A DNA stretch of 64,000 nucleotides, taken from positions 744,001 to 808,000 of the forward strand of contig NZ_ATUG01000001.1 in the NCBI RefSeq assembly GCF_000420085.1, read 5' to 3'. This document shows, piece by piece, positions 17,589-25,314 of this stretch. This DNA comes from Desulfospira joergensenii DSM 10085 (GTDB lineage: Bacteria > Desulfobacterota > Desulfobacteria > Desulfobacterales > Desulfobacteraceae). A program made the translations under genes and the position numbers. The notes beneath the pieces are model-generated. The model made no database searches. It was given only the letters and a program-made list of their open reading frames with translations, and was not told the origin of the DNA. How positions within the stretch are numbered: the stretch's first letter is position 1; each line of letters opens with the position of its first letter.

Positions 17589-18434
17589 TCAACCCGATTT
17601 TTCCCAGCCCTTAAAAATCTGAGTTATGATCCTGTTCCATCCCCTGGGGCCGGGACAGGTCGCCTTTATATGGTTTAGGATTTCAATGTTGTGAAACCTG
17701 CCCTCGGGTGTTGGAATCAATACCGGCAAATCGCTTTTTTCAAGCATTGAAAAATCGTTTTTCCCGTCCCCCAGGCCGATGGTCCCATACTGGATCCCCC
17801 GGATCTTTTCATAGATCTTTTTTGTCTTTACCAGCGCCCTTCCCTTATCCTGTCCCCGGGAAACCAGATGGAAAAACCTTCCCCCTTGGGTGATGTCCAG
17901 GCCATGGGATAAGGCGGTTCTTTTCAAATCATCTGCCAGATCCTCTCTTTCCATCAGAAAGGGTTCTGAAAATTCTCTTTCCAGGGCATCTGATACCTCT
18001 TTCCGGGAAAGTCCTGTCAGCTCCATGATCTTTTCGGGTCTCATCCGGGAGAACCCGGTTATCGGGTACCGCTCTTTTACCCTGTCAAAAAAATCCATGA
18101 GGCGGTCATGGGATCTGCCCAGTTCAAGCCGGTAAAAATCATCTTTCAACTCCAGATCACCCCCAACAGGCCCTTTTGGAATAAAAGATTTCGGGAAATA
18201 TACCCCTCCCCCGTTTTCAACGATGAAAGGGCTTTGTTCAAGGCCCAGTTCCCTCCTGATTCCGAGAATCTCCGCCTTTGTCTTGCTGGTGTTGATAATC
18301 ACCGGGATATGGTTTTTCTTTAAAAGACAAAGGGCCTGCCCGGCCTCTTCAAAGCCATAGGTAAAGTGATCAAGAAGAGTTCCGTCCAGATCCGTGAAAA
18401 CCAGAATTGATTTTTCCCCTTCGGCCCTTTTCAT
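17589..18434 (-). CDS. HAD phosphatase of the mannosyl-3-phosphoglycerate phosphatase family
   Basis: 281-aa HAD-IIB phosphatase. Motif I is FTDLDGTLLD with nucleophile D15 and D17; motif II is IINTSKTKAE; the fourth motif is GLGDGKNDFSML. Segments such as VENGGGVYFPK and the cap region are typical of MpgP/GpgP. It would remove phosphate from glucosyl- (or mannosyl-) 3-phosphoglycerate to give the compatible solute. It is the first gene of the operon that continues into the glycosyltransferase. ATG 18434 is used. Confidence 0.83.
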   Translation of the reverse strand: MKRAEGEKSILVFTDLDGTLLDHFTYGFEEAGQALCLLKKNHIPVIINTSKTKAEILGIRRELGLEQSPFIVENGGGVYFPKSFIPKGPVGGDLELKDDFYRLELGRSHDRLMDFFDRVKERYPITGFSRMRPEKIMELTGLSRKEVSDALEREFSEPFLMEREDLADDLKRTALSHGLDITQGGRFFHLVSRGQDKGRALVKTKKIYEKIRGIQYGTIGLGDGKNDFSMLEKSDLPVLIPTPEGRFHNIEILNHIKATCPGPRGWNRIITQIFKGWEKSG

Positions 18435-18843
18435 ACAGCCCCCGGCGGTTGAAACAGATCTATCGATTTTTTTCCTGCTGAAATTCTTGTTGAAAAAATA
18501 ATGTTAGCTAAGTCTACGATTTTTCAGGCCAAAAGGCAAATCTTTTGATCCGGGGGAAAAAAGCGGAGCTACCTAAAAAAAGGGCGGTACAGGGGAAGAA
18601 CGGTTCGGATGATTTTGCCCTGCAAAAGCGTTGAAACCTTTGAAAACCGGACATCCGGGTTCCCAAAATTTTGTATTCGGGAGTTGGAACTTCCGGTTTG
18701 GGAAAGGTGCGGACCCTCCATTCAGACAATGGCAAAACCTTCTTTATGGATAAATCCTTCAATTTAAAGCCTGTTTCTTTCATCTCCGGTCATGGGGTCT
18801 GCCTGGCACCTATTATGCAGAGTTAGGACGGTTTGTTAAAATA
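18435..18843. other. Intergenic region, divergent promoters expected
   Basis: 409 bases between the divergent phosphatase and radical SAM genes. A minus-strand frame at 18514-18783 could encode 89 residues, but its composition is not protein-like and it lacks a ribosome site. No terminator or recognised regulatory motif is visible. Confidence 0.4.
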
Positions 18844-20304
18844 ATGAAAAGGTATCCCATGCCATTTATCGATATCCCGGAAAGGATCCGTCTGAACCGG
18901 GAGGAATACTCAGACACTTACGACCGGATGAACTGGCTCTTCCCGGAAGCGGCGGACAAGGCCCTAGACAGACGGAAAGCCCTTCTCCAAGAGATCTTTG
19001 CCCCGGGACAGGCCGGGCCGGGATGGCTTTTTGACGGCACCAAACTCTATACCCATTCCATCTCTCCCGGATGTGCCCTGTGCGGACAGGGGGACTGGTC
19101 CTGTCTCTTTATCAACGGAATCTGCAATGCATCCTGTTTTTACTGCCCCTCTTCCCAGAAGGAAAAAGGGCTTCCCATGACCAGCAGCCTGACCTTTGAT
19201 TCCCCCCGGGATTATGCCGATTATGTAAAGGCCTTCAATATCAAGGGAGTCAGCTTCAGCGGGGGAGAGCCCCTGATGACCTTTGAGCGGGTCCTGGCCT
19301 ATTTAAAGGTGCTTCGCTCCCGGTTCTCCGATTCCCTGTACATCTGGATGTATACCAACGGACTCCTGGTAACGGAAAACAAGCTCAAGGCGTTGAAAGA
19401 CAACGGTCTTGACGAAATCCGTTTTGACATCAGCGCCGACCATTACCATCTTGACGCCTTAAAAAAAGCCGTGGGCCTTATCCCCCGGGTGACCGTTGAA
19501 ATCCCGGCCGTTCCCGAAGACCTGGAAACCATGAAAAAGGTCATGCCCCGGCTGGCTGACCTGGGTGTCAATCACCTCAACCTTCACCAGATCCGGTGCA
19601 CCGCCTTTAACAGGGAGCGGCTGATCCAAAGGGGATACACCTTTCTCCACGGGCCCCGGGTCACGGTCCTGGAAACGGAACTGACTGCCCTGGAACTGAT
19701 CCGAACCACCCTGGAACAGGACATTTCCCTGCCCGTCAATTACTGCTCCTTTACCTTCCGTCATCAGTTCCAGGGAGCCGGGGCCAGGAAACGGAACGCC
19801 GGCCTGGTCAAGTCCGGCCATGAAGATGCCACCCCCACAGGCCATATCCGGACCCTGAGCATCATGGGGGGCCCAAAAGATATCCAGGAGAATCTCCAGA
19901 ACCTGCTGACCCGGAATATTGATAACAGCCTGTGGAAAATATCCAAGGCCGGAGACCAGCTCTTTTTCAATGCCTCCCTCTGGCCGCTGATGGATTTTTC
20001 CCGGGTGAGCCTGAAGGTATCCCACAGCAGTACGGCCCTCAAACCCGCTGTCTCCTTCCGCAATCCCTTTAAGGAGATCCGGATCAATTCCAACAAAAAG
20101 GTGATCATCGAACGGCAGACCCAGCTTCCGGGAATCCTCGTGGAAAAGGAGCAGATCCAGGCCTTTGGCAACCGGTTCATCCGGCCGGAAGGCCCGGGTG
20201 AGGTCCCCGGGGATCTATCCCAAAAAACAGCTCTGCTGCCTGAAACCGAAAACCGGGCCCTGCCTTTTGAATCTGCCCTTCCGGGGTTATATCCCTATTT
20301 TTAG
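18844..20304 (+). CDS. Radical SAM protein of unknown function
   Basis: 486-aa protein with the canonical iron-sulfur motif C94-x3-C98-x2-C101 (CNASCFYC), the SAM-binding GG stretch (GVSFSGGEPLM) and the DISADHYH strand of the radical SAM barrel. Before the main motif are further cysteines (PGCALCGQGDWSC, about residues 77-88), which may bind another metal site. The C-terminal 150 residues match nothing I know. The start at ATG 18844 has only a weak ribosome site. Neighbours give no substrate hint. Confidence 0.8.
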   Translation: MKRYPMPFIDIPERIRLNREEYSDTYDRMNWLFPEAADKALDRRKALLQEIFAPGQAGPGWLFDGTKLYTHSISPGCALCGQGDWSCLFINGICNASCFYCPSSQKEKGLPMTSSLTFDSPRDYADYVKAFNIKGVSFSGGEPLMTFERVLAYLKVLRSRFSDSLYIWMYTNGLLVTENKLKALKDNGLDEIRFDISADHYHLDALKKAVGLIPRVTVEIPAVPEDLETMKKVMPRLADLGVNHLNLHQIRCTAFNRERLIQRGYTFLHGPRVTVLETELTALELIRTTLEQDISLPVNYCSFTFRHQFQGAGARKRNAGLVKSGHEDATPTGHIRTLSIMGGPKDIQENLQNLLTRNIDNSLWKISKAGDQLFFNASLWPLMDFSRVSLKVSHSSTALKPAVSFRNPFKEIRINSNKKVIIERQTQLPGILVEKEQIQAFGNRFIRPEGPGEVPGDLSQKTALLPETENRALPFESALPGLYPYF

Positions 20305-20333
20305 AACCAGGAACGGAACCCAAGCTTCCAAGG

Positions 20334-20380
20334 CCGGGCCGCAAAGGAAGGGACAGCCCCAAACAGGAATACCGGCCCGG
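20334..20380. other. GC-rich stem-loop between radical SAM and NYN genes
   Basis: CCGGGCCG (20334-20341) pairs with CGGCCCGG (20373-20380) around a 31-base loop. No T-run follows, so it is not a standard terminator. It lies in the 5' region of the NYN gene and could be a leader structure, but it matches no riboswitch I recognise. Confidence 0.35.
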
Positions 20381-20494
20381 ATTCATGGATCTCCAGCCCC
20401 TGCACCAAGTTTCTCCTTGCATTTCCGGCAGGGGAATGGTTATGCTTATCCGTGTTAGGGTTTCCCCTTTAAACCAAAAAGAGGTGCAAGATTC

Positions 20495-21211
20495 ATGGAT
20501 GAATCCAAACAAAAAATAGCCTTGTTCATCGATGCGGACAATGCGCCTGCGGGCAAATTTGAAGACGTTCTGAGCGAGGTTGCAAAATATGGTGTCGTCA
20601 CCATCAGAAAAGCGTATGGGAACTGGAAAAACCCGACCCTTAAGCCCTGGGAAGAACTTCTGCACGAATATGCGATCCAGCCGATCCAGCAATATGACCT
20701 CACAAAGGGAAAAAACGCCTCAGATATTGCCCTTGTCATTGATGCCATGGATGTGATGTATACCAAAGATATCGATGTCATGTGTTTTGTATCCTCGGAC
20801 TGCGATTTCACCCCCATGGTCACAAGGGCCCTGGCCGAGGGCAAGGTTGTCCTGGGATTCGGAGAACGCAAGGCGCCCTCGCCTTTCGTGAATGCCTGCT
20901 CCAAATTCCTCTTCCTGGACCAGGAGCCGGAACAGAACGGGAATGTTCAGAAAAAACCGAAAAACATCAAGTCAGATACCAAACTCATCAACCTGCTGCG
21001 CCAGGCCATTGAATCCACGGAAGAGGAAAACGGCTGGGCCGCCCTGGGTCCGGTGGGTTCCCACATATCCAATAAGACCTCTTTTGACAGCCGGAACTAC
21101 GGCTATAGAAATTTAAGCTCCCTGTTCAAGGCCATTGATCTGTTTGAACTCAAACGCGGCCCCGGACACTCCTATCTGGTCAGGGATACGCGAAAGAAAA
21201 AGCAGGGGTAA
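20495..21211 (+). CDS. NYN-domain (LabA/DUF88-like) protein with C-terminal OST-HTH/LOTUS domain
   Basis: 238-aa two-domain protein. The N-terminal NYN/PIN-like nuclease fold (about 1-145) shows the acidic residues of this family: IALFIDADNAPAG, then ASDIALVIDAMDVMY and FVSSDCDFTPM. The C-terminal part (about 160-232) has the winged-helix OST-HTH pattern ending in YRNLSSLFKAIDLFELKR, thought to bind RNA. The protein is therefore probably an RNA-targeting nuclease or RNA-binding regulator. ATG 20495 has an AGAGG site upstream. It appears to be a single-gene unit. Confidence 0.87.
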   Translation: MDESKQKIALFIDADNAPAGKFEDVLSEVAKYGVVTIRKAYGNWKNPTLKPWEELLHEYAIQPIQQYDLTKGKNASDIALVIDAMDVMYTKDIDVMCFVSSDCDFTPMVTRALAEGKVVLGFGERKAPSPFVNACSKFLFLDQEPEQNGNVQKKPKNIKSDTKLINLLRQAIESTEEENGWAALGPVGSHISNKTSFDSRNYGYRNLSSLFKAIDLFELKRGPGHSYLVRDTRKKKQG

Positions 21212-21396
21212 ATCTGCTGGAAGTAACCGGGTGCAGATCTTTCTTTCATCGGGAAGTTTCAAGAACAGGGTCTTCCGCTTACCGGTCTGTCGGGCAAAAA
21301 AACCCAGGCCCAAAAAAATGGGGCCCGGAATCTGCAAAAGACCCCGGCCCCCAACCCAGGAGAGAATGAGTAAAAAATCCCGGGAAATTTCAACAC

Positions 21397-21424
21397 CGGC
21401 CGGGCAGAATCCCCTGCCCGGCCG
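21397..21424. terminator. Hairpin downstream of the permease gene
   Basis: CGGCCGGGCAG (21397-21407) pairs perfectly with CTGCCCGGCCG (21414-21424). It begins 14 bases after the permease stop on the minus strand and is followed there by a short T-containing stretch, so it is a probable intrinsic terminator, though the U-tract is weak. Confidence 0.55.
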
Positions 21425-21437
21425 CTGAATTTATCCA

Positions 21438-22796
21438 TCAGTTTTCAGCAGGCACCTCCACGTTTTTGGAAATGCTCAGCCGGCTCTCCAAAAAGATATG
21501 AAGGACAACACCGACCCCGAGTCCCCAGGCAGCCCCGTGAACGGCAAGGACCACGGCCATGGTTCCGGCCACCCCCAATTGCAGGGGTTCCTTGATCTGC
21601 TTGAAGGCCGTGATGATGCACAGATAACCCGTGACCACCATGGTCAGGGAAAGACCGATGGGAAGAAAGGGTTTAAAAAAACTGACCAGGGGAAGGATGA
21701 ACAGGGCAATGAAACCTGAAATCCAGAAGGTGCCTGCACCGCTGAACATCGAATCCATGGCGGTCCTGCCCTGGCGGTAGCGGTCTGCCACGGTAGCCGT
21801 GACCGCAGTCCATATGGGGCCGGCCAGGCCGGGGTAAGGGGCGAAAAAGGAATGAATCACGTTCCGGATACCCGTGACGATATGGATCCGGTCCGTATCA
21901 ATATCCACATGCTCGTCAGGCCGGCTCTCTTCACAGCTGGCCTTGACCAATACCGTGCCTACGATTACGTCCCCAAAGGCGATGATATATGCGATGATGG
22001 CCGTGGGAATGGCTTTCATGAACATATTCGCATCCGGAAAACCTACACTGAAGGGAAGATAGTCCCACATCTCCCTGAACGCGGGCATGGTAATCCCCCA
22101 TTGGATATCGGGAACAGGATACTCATTGACCAGCATCCCGATGACAATGGCCACGATCATGGCAGGCACCATCCCGTATTTTCCCAGAAGTTTTGCCAGA
22201 CGGTTTTCGGTTTTCATCCTGGAGAAGGAAAGGGAAAAGAGCATGTAAAAACAGACCAGACTGCCCAGACCGATGGCAATGGGGGTTTTGGGAATTCTGC
22301 CCCCCATCTTGAGCTCACCCATGTAGGCGGCAACCCCGGCACCCAGGAGGATACCGGCCTTGATGGAATCCGGCACCTTGGCCACGACCTTGGAACTTAA
22401 CCGGGTCAGTCCCAGGAAAAGGAAAATGGCGGCCACCAGAAGCTGGAGCGCCACCAGGGCCTTTATGGCCTCGGGTCCCGGGGTAAACTGCCCAAGGTAG
22501 AGCAGAACCACGGGAATGGCCGGGGTAATCCATCCCGGAACCATGGGGGTTCCCAGAAAGGCGGGCATCATAAAACCGATACCGCAGATAAAAACATAGG
22601 CCAGGGCAATCTCATAGGGCAGGCCAAGGTACTTCTCCAAAAGGGGAATCATGGCCAGGCTGACCACAAAAAGAATCAGGGCCTGGATAAACTCCACCCA
22701 TTCCCACCGGTAATGAATAAAGGGCAGGCGGATCTTAAATGGGCCCAGGGGCCAGAAAGGTTGTTCTTCACCATCCACGCGTCTGTACAGGGACAT
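21438..22796 (-). CDS. Multi-pass permease, NCS2/solute carrier 23-like
   Basis: 452-aa membrane protein with about 12-13 hydrophobic segments. AAIFLFLGLTRL, the amphipathic segment about 250-290 containing YIIAFGDVIVGTVL, and the PGLAGPIWTAVTATVADRYRQG loop recall nucleobase-cation symporter-2 and related carriers, but the match is general. It lies 51 bases downstream of an acyl-CoA synthetase in the same direction. The true substrate may therefore be a carboxylate that is then activated to its CoA ester. That is inference, and a purine/uracil substrate is the default alternative. Confidence 0.6.
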   Translation of the reverse strand: MSLYRRVDGEEQPFWPLGPFKIRLPFIHYRWEWVEFIQALILFVVSLAMIPLLEKYLGLPYEIALAYVFICGIGFMMPAFLGTPMVPGWITPAIPVVLLYLGQFTPGPEAIKALVALQLLVAAIFLFLGLTRLSSKVVAKVPDSIKAGILLGAGVAAYMGELKMGGRIPKTPIAIGLGSLVCFYMLFSLSFSRMKTENRLAKLLGKYGMVPAMIVAIVIGMLVNEYPVPDIQWGITMPAFREMWDYLPFSVGFPDANMFMKAIPTAIIAYIIAFGDVIVGTVLVKASCEESRPDEHVDIDTDRIHIVTGIRNVIHSFFAPYPGLAGPIWTAVTATVADRYRQGRTAMDSMFSGAGTFWISGFIALFILPLVSFFKPFLPIGLSLTMVVTGYLCIITAFKQIKEPLQLGVAGTMAVVLAVHGAAWGLGVGVVLHIFLESRLSISKNVEVPAEN

Positions 22797-22847
22797 AATG
22801 TTCTCCTTATTGATTTGTAGGTAACCAATTGATTATCGTTCTACCCG

Positions 22848-24458
22848 TCAATTCACCATCCTGTCGCGGCCTTCCCACTCCTTTTCCCGGAGCTTGAACT
22901 TCTGGATCTTTCCGGTGGCGGTCTTGGGTAAAGGGCCGAACTCAATATGTTTGGGCGCCTTGAATCTTGCCAGGTTCTCCTTGCAAAAGGAGATAATCTT
23001 ATCCGGATCAGGCTCGCATCCGTTGTGGGGGACGATAAAGGCCTTGGGCACTTCTCCCCATTTGGGGTCCGGCACCGGAATCACGGCCACTTCCAGGACA
23101 TCGGGATGGGTGTAGAGGACGTTTTCGATCTCAACGGTGGAGATGTTTTCCCCGCCGCTGATGATGATGTCCTTTTTCCGGTCCATGATCTGGGCATAGT
23201 TGTCCGGGTGCATGACGGCCAGATCCCCGGAGTGGAACCATCCCCCCTGGAAGGCCTCGGCAGTGGCTTTCTCATCTTTGTAATACCCCAGCATCACGTT
23301 GTTGCCCCGCATCACGATTTCCCCCATGGTGGCCCCGTCCCTGGGGACCGGCGTCATGGTCATGGGATCCACCACGTCCATATGCTCGGCCACAATATAG
23401 GGGATGCCCTGGCGGGCCTTGATCCCGGCCTTGGCCATGGGTTCCAGATCATCCCATTTTTCCTGCCACTGACAGACGCTGTGGGGACCGAACACCTCTG
23501 TAAGGCCGTAGGTCTGGGTGATATTCGCCCCGATGCTCTCCATGTTCAGAATCACCGTGGGAGCCGGCGGGGCCCCGGCCGTCATGATCTCCAGGCCGTG
23601 GGAAAGCTTGATCCCGGACTCCTTGGCATAGACGGACATGCCGATGAGGATGGTGGGTGCGGCGCAGAGATGGGTGATTTCCTCTTCCTCGATAATCCGG
23701 TAAATCTCCCTGGGTTCCACCTTTCTGAGGCAGACATGGGTGGCGCCCATGGCCGTGATCCCCCAGGTAAAGCACCAGCCATTGCAGTGGAACATGGGCA
23801 GGGTCCAGAGGTACCGGCTCTGGGAATGGGTCTTAAATTCAAGCTGTTCTCCGATGGCATTGAGATAGGCGCCCCTGTGGTGGTACATCACTCCCTTGGG
23901 ACGGCCGGTGGTGCCGGATGTATAGTTGATGGAAAGGATTTCCCTTTCATCGGTGATGGCCAGTTCCACGGGGTCTGCCGAACTCTCCGCCAGGAAGCTT
24001 TCATAGTCCGGACCGTCCAGGGGGGTTGAATCGTCGATATCGCAGATATTGACAAAGGTCTCCACCTGGGTCAGCTCAGACACGATTTGAGCCACGACCT
24101 TTCCGAATTCATTGTCCGCCACAACCGCCTTGGCATCGGAATGGTTGATGATATAGGAGATTTCCCCGGCGGACAGGCGGATGTTGATGCTGACCAGGGC
24201 TGCCCCCAGCAGGGGGACGGCATAGTGGGCCTCCAGCATGGGAGGAATATTGGGACAGACAAAGGCGACCTTGTCTCCGGGCCCTATCCCCCGGGCTTTC
24301 AGGGCGTTGGCCAGGCGGAACACCCGCTCCTGGAACTGGGTCCAGGTATAGGATGTTCCGCCATAGACCACTGCGGTCTTGTCAGGGAAGACAGTGACGC
24401 TTCTGGCAAGAAAATTGGTGGGGCTGAGAAGATCGTAATTGACGAGTTTGTCCGGCAT
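22848..24458 (-). CDS. AMP-dependent acyl-CoA synthetase
   Basis: 536-aa adenylate-forming ligase. The AMP-binding motif YTSGTTGRPKGV is intact, as are TQTYGLTEVFG, the Asp/Arg hinge region (SGDLAVMHPDN; DRKKDIIISGGENIS) and the C-terminal catalytic Lys in PKTATGKIQK. Length and motifs fit medium-chain or methylmercaptopropionate-type ligases; the substrate cannot be read from sequence. ATG 24458 has a very strong AAGGAGGAG site. It forms a pair with the downstream permease, and a NarL-type two-component system is encoded just upstream on the same strand. Confidence 0.9.
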   Translation of the reverse strand: MPDKLVNYDLLSPTNFLARSVTVFPDKTAVVYGGTSYTWTQFQERVFRLANALKARGIGPGDKVAFVCPNIPPMLEAHYAVPLLGAALVSINIRLSAGEISYIINHSDAKAVVADNEFGKVVAQIVSELTQVETFVNICDIDDSTPLDGPDYESFLAESSADPVELAITDEREILSINYTSGTTGRPKGVMYHHRGAYLNAIGEQLEFKTHSQSRYLWTLPMFHCNGWCFTWGITAMGATHVCLRKVEPREIYRIIEEEEITHLCAAPTILIGMSVYAKESGIKLSHGLEIMTAGAPPAPTVILNMESIGANITQTYGLTEVFGPHSVCQWQEKWDDLEPMAKAGIKARQGIPYIVAEHMDVVDPMTMTPVPRDGATMGEIVMRGNNVMLGYYKDEKATAEAFQGGWFHSGDLAVMHPDNYAQIMDRKKDIIISGGENISTVEIENVLYTHPDVLEVAVIPVPDPKWGEVPKAFIVPHNGCEPDPDKIISFCKENLARFKAPKHIEFGPLPKTATGKIQKFKLREKEWEGRDRMVN

Positions 24459-24583
24459 GGCTGGCTCCTCCTTTTGTTTGAATTAACGACGACAAATGGG
24501 AAGTACTTGACATCATTTATAAAACAAAAGAGGTAAGGGGCAATCGGCCCCAAGCTGATATTGATGTGGGCGATGGCCTGAGG

Positions 24584-24608
24584 CGGTATAGGCTTAGGAC
24601 CTATACCG
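24584..24608. other. Hairpin between response regulator and acyl-CoA synthetase genes
   Basis: CGGTATAGG (24584-24592) pairs with CCTATACCG (24600-24608), loop of 7 bases, just after the response-regulator stop on the minus strand. No T-tract follows. It may be a weak terminator or an operator before the synthetase gene. Confidence 0.4.
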
Positions 24609-24620
24609 TCAGGAAGCAGA

Positions 24621-25286
24621 TTATTTTTTCATCTCGTGGACACAGTCGACTGCGGCTTTCACCAGTTCGGTATAATGCTTAAGGCCGAGTTTTCCTTTGA
24701 TGTTTTCCCGGTGGGTGCTGATGGTTTTCATGCTCAGGTTGAGCCGTCTTGCGATTTCCCTGGAATCCAGGCCTTCTCCGATAAGCCGGAAAACCTCAAG
24801 CTCCCGGTTGGTCAGATCATCCAGGCTGAAACCGGTTTTGGGGGATTTCCGGTTGATCATCCGGTTGATCATTTTTTCCTTGATCCTGTCGCTGGCATAT
24901 ACGTTTCCGGCCAGGACCTGGCGGATGGCCTCCACCACCTGGCTGATGGCCCGCTGTTTCATCACATATCCCCGGGCCCCGGCCAGCAAAGCCCGCTCTG
25001 CGTACATGGAATCATCGTACATGGAAAGCACCAGGACGGGCAGGTCCGGGTATTCCCGGCTGATATCCTCCACCAGGTCAATTCCGTTGCTCTCGGCAAG
25101 GGAAATGTCAACGATGATCAGATCGGGCAGGTCCTTTTGAACGGCTTCCCAGGCCTTGTCCGCCGTATCCAGGGTCCGGGCCACCAGGAGGTCCGGCTCC
25201 TTGTTGATCAGCTCGGTCATGCCCAGGCAGAAGATGGGATGGTCGTCCACGATGGTAATCCTGTGGGGTGTTGATTTTGCCGTCAT
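24621..25286 (-). CDS. NarL/FixJ-family response regulator
   Basis: 221-aa regulator. The receiver domain has the acidic pair in ITIVDDHPIF, the phosphoacceptor Asp in LIIVDISLAESNGIDL and Lys in YVMKQRA. The C-terminal LuxR-type helix-turn-helix reads LTNRELEVFRLIGEGLDSREI followed by LNLSMKTISTHREN. ATG 25286 follows AAGGGAGGG; the frame continues 64 codons upstream but those residues overlap the kinase gene in another frame and are not conserved-looking. The kinase gene ends 28 bases upstream, so they form a cognate pair. Probable targets include the downstream acyl-CoA synthetase/permease genes. Confidence 0.92.
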   Translation of the reverse strand: MTAKSTPHRITIVDDHPIFCLGMTELINKEPDLLVARTLDTADKAWEAVQKDLPDLIIVDISLAESNGIDLVEDISREYPDLPVLVLSMYDDSMYAERALLAGARGYVMKQRAISQVVEAIRQVLAGNVYASDRIKEKMINRMINRKSPKTGFSLDDLTNRELEVFRLIGEGLDSREIARRLNLSMKTISTHRENIKGKLGLKHYTELVKAAVDCVHEMKK

Positions 25287-25314
25287 GGAGCCCTCCCTTG
25301 TTATTCCCCGATTG

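Noticed and set aside
18514..18783. Possible 89-aa minus-strand gene
   Set aside because: No ribosome site, unlikely composition and no recognisable motif.
20334..20380. Cyclic di-GMP or cobalamin riboswitch
   Set aside because: A GC-rich stem exists, but the conserved loop bases of these riboswitches are not present.
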